The notes under the pieces were generated by a model. The model did not search any database and was not told the DNA's origin. It saw nothing but the letters and a program-made list of their open reading frames with translations. Made by a program: the position numbers and the translations under genes. This document shows positions 31,620 to 31,896 of a stretch of DNA of 31,896 nt, one piece after another. The stretch spans positions 1-31,896 of the forward strand of contig JAUWBH010000055.1 in NCBI GenBank assembly GCA_030605085.1, read 5' to 3'. The first letter of the stretch is position 1; each line of letters starts with the position of its first letter. This DNA comes from Promethearchaeota archaeon (GTDB lineage Archaea; Asgardarchaeota; Lokiarchaeia; Sigynarchaeales; SOKP01).

Positions 31620-31896
31620 CTTGATACATTTTATTCAAAATTCTCTCATGATTACGTCTTGAGAATCTCAGAGAATACCATCCTTGATTAATAGATTCTT
31701 TTTTAAAGACGATAAAAAACCTATATTTAAATTATTTTAATTTTTCAATATTTTTGGATTAAATGTTAAGTTTTTTGTAGGATTGAAAAAATAAAAATCT
31801 TTTCTAAGATTCGATATCACGAGCATATAACACCCTCATATTATCATGATAACACAACTTCTTAAATATGAACTTTAAGACAGTTGTTAACACATC

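Noticed and set aside
1..31896. CRISPR arrays, tRNA or rRNA genes
   Set aside because: I saw no regularly spaced repeats of 25-40 bases with spacers, no cloverleaf with a TTCRA-type arm and no rRNA-like stretch.

Overview
The window reads as chromosomal DNA of an Asgard archaeon, most likely Lokiarchaeia-like; that placement is an inference from gene content. Pointing to archaea: a TATA-binding protein, a complete archaeal-type mevalonate pathway, and T-tract terminators. Pointing to Asgard: a roadblock/LC7 protein, two longin-like proteins, an SDS22-like leucine-rich-repeat fragment, and a very AT-rich genome.

Layout. 1-1363: a TnpB gene of an IS200/IS605-type element runs off the left edge and lies beside a 95%-identical fragment of idi. 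1432-10332 (minus strand): a gene row covering every step from HMG-CoA to IPP/DMAPP by the archaeal mevalonate route (HMG-CoA synthase, HMG-CoA reductase, UbiD-like anhydromevalonate phosphate decarboxylase, both phosphomevalonate dehydratase subunits, mevalonate kinase, isopentenyl phosphate kinase, type 2 IPP isomerase). 10656-15353: M28 peptidase, LRR fragment, cis-prenyltransferase, B12-type radical SAM protein, TBP. 15427-24792: a region with several interrupted genes (a membrane-protein pseudogene, an unknown 646-residue protein, a GCS2-family ligase, an amidohydrolase, a longin/HisKA-like protein, a receiver protein, a longin/coiled-coil protein, a roadblock protein). 24918-31599: SDR, a mutarotase-like protein, a structured GC-rich RNA candidate, an unknown helical protein, a NfeD/small membrane protein/flotillin operon, and a YhhN protein.

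Main discovery candidate. Three protein genes (mevalonate kinase, the GCS2-family ligase, the roadblock protein) are interrupted by 29-31-base insertions that break the frame, plus a fourth of 17 bases in the ligase. Each of the three longer ones folds on paper as a bulge-helix-bulge: a 4-nt central helix between two 3-nt bulges, with the 5' bulge always AAA. Cutting after the second nucleotide of each bulge, the usual rule for the archaeal tRNA-splicing endonuclease, restores every frame exactly and rebuilds conserved motifs (GEH of mevalonate kinase, an HNH-type motif of the ligase, SEEQG of the roadblock protein). This suggests tiny spliced introns in mRNAs, which so far are known from only a few archaeal protein genes such as crenarchaeal cbf5. 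RNA sequencing would decide it.

The genes fit an isoprenoid-lipid and membrane theme: the mevalonate row supplies IPP/DMAPP, cis-prenyltransferase makes polyprenyl carriers, the radical SAM enzyme might modify lipids, and the flotillin operon would organise the membrane.
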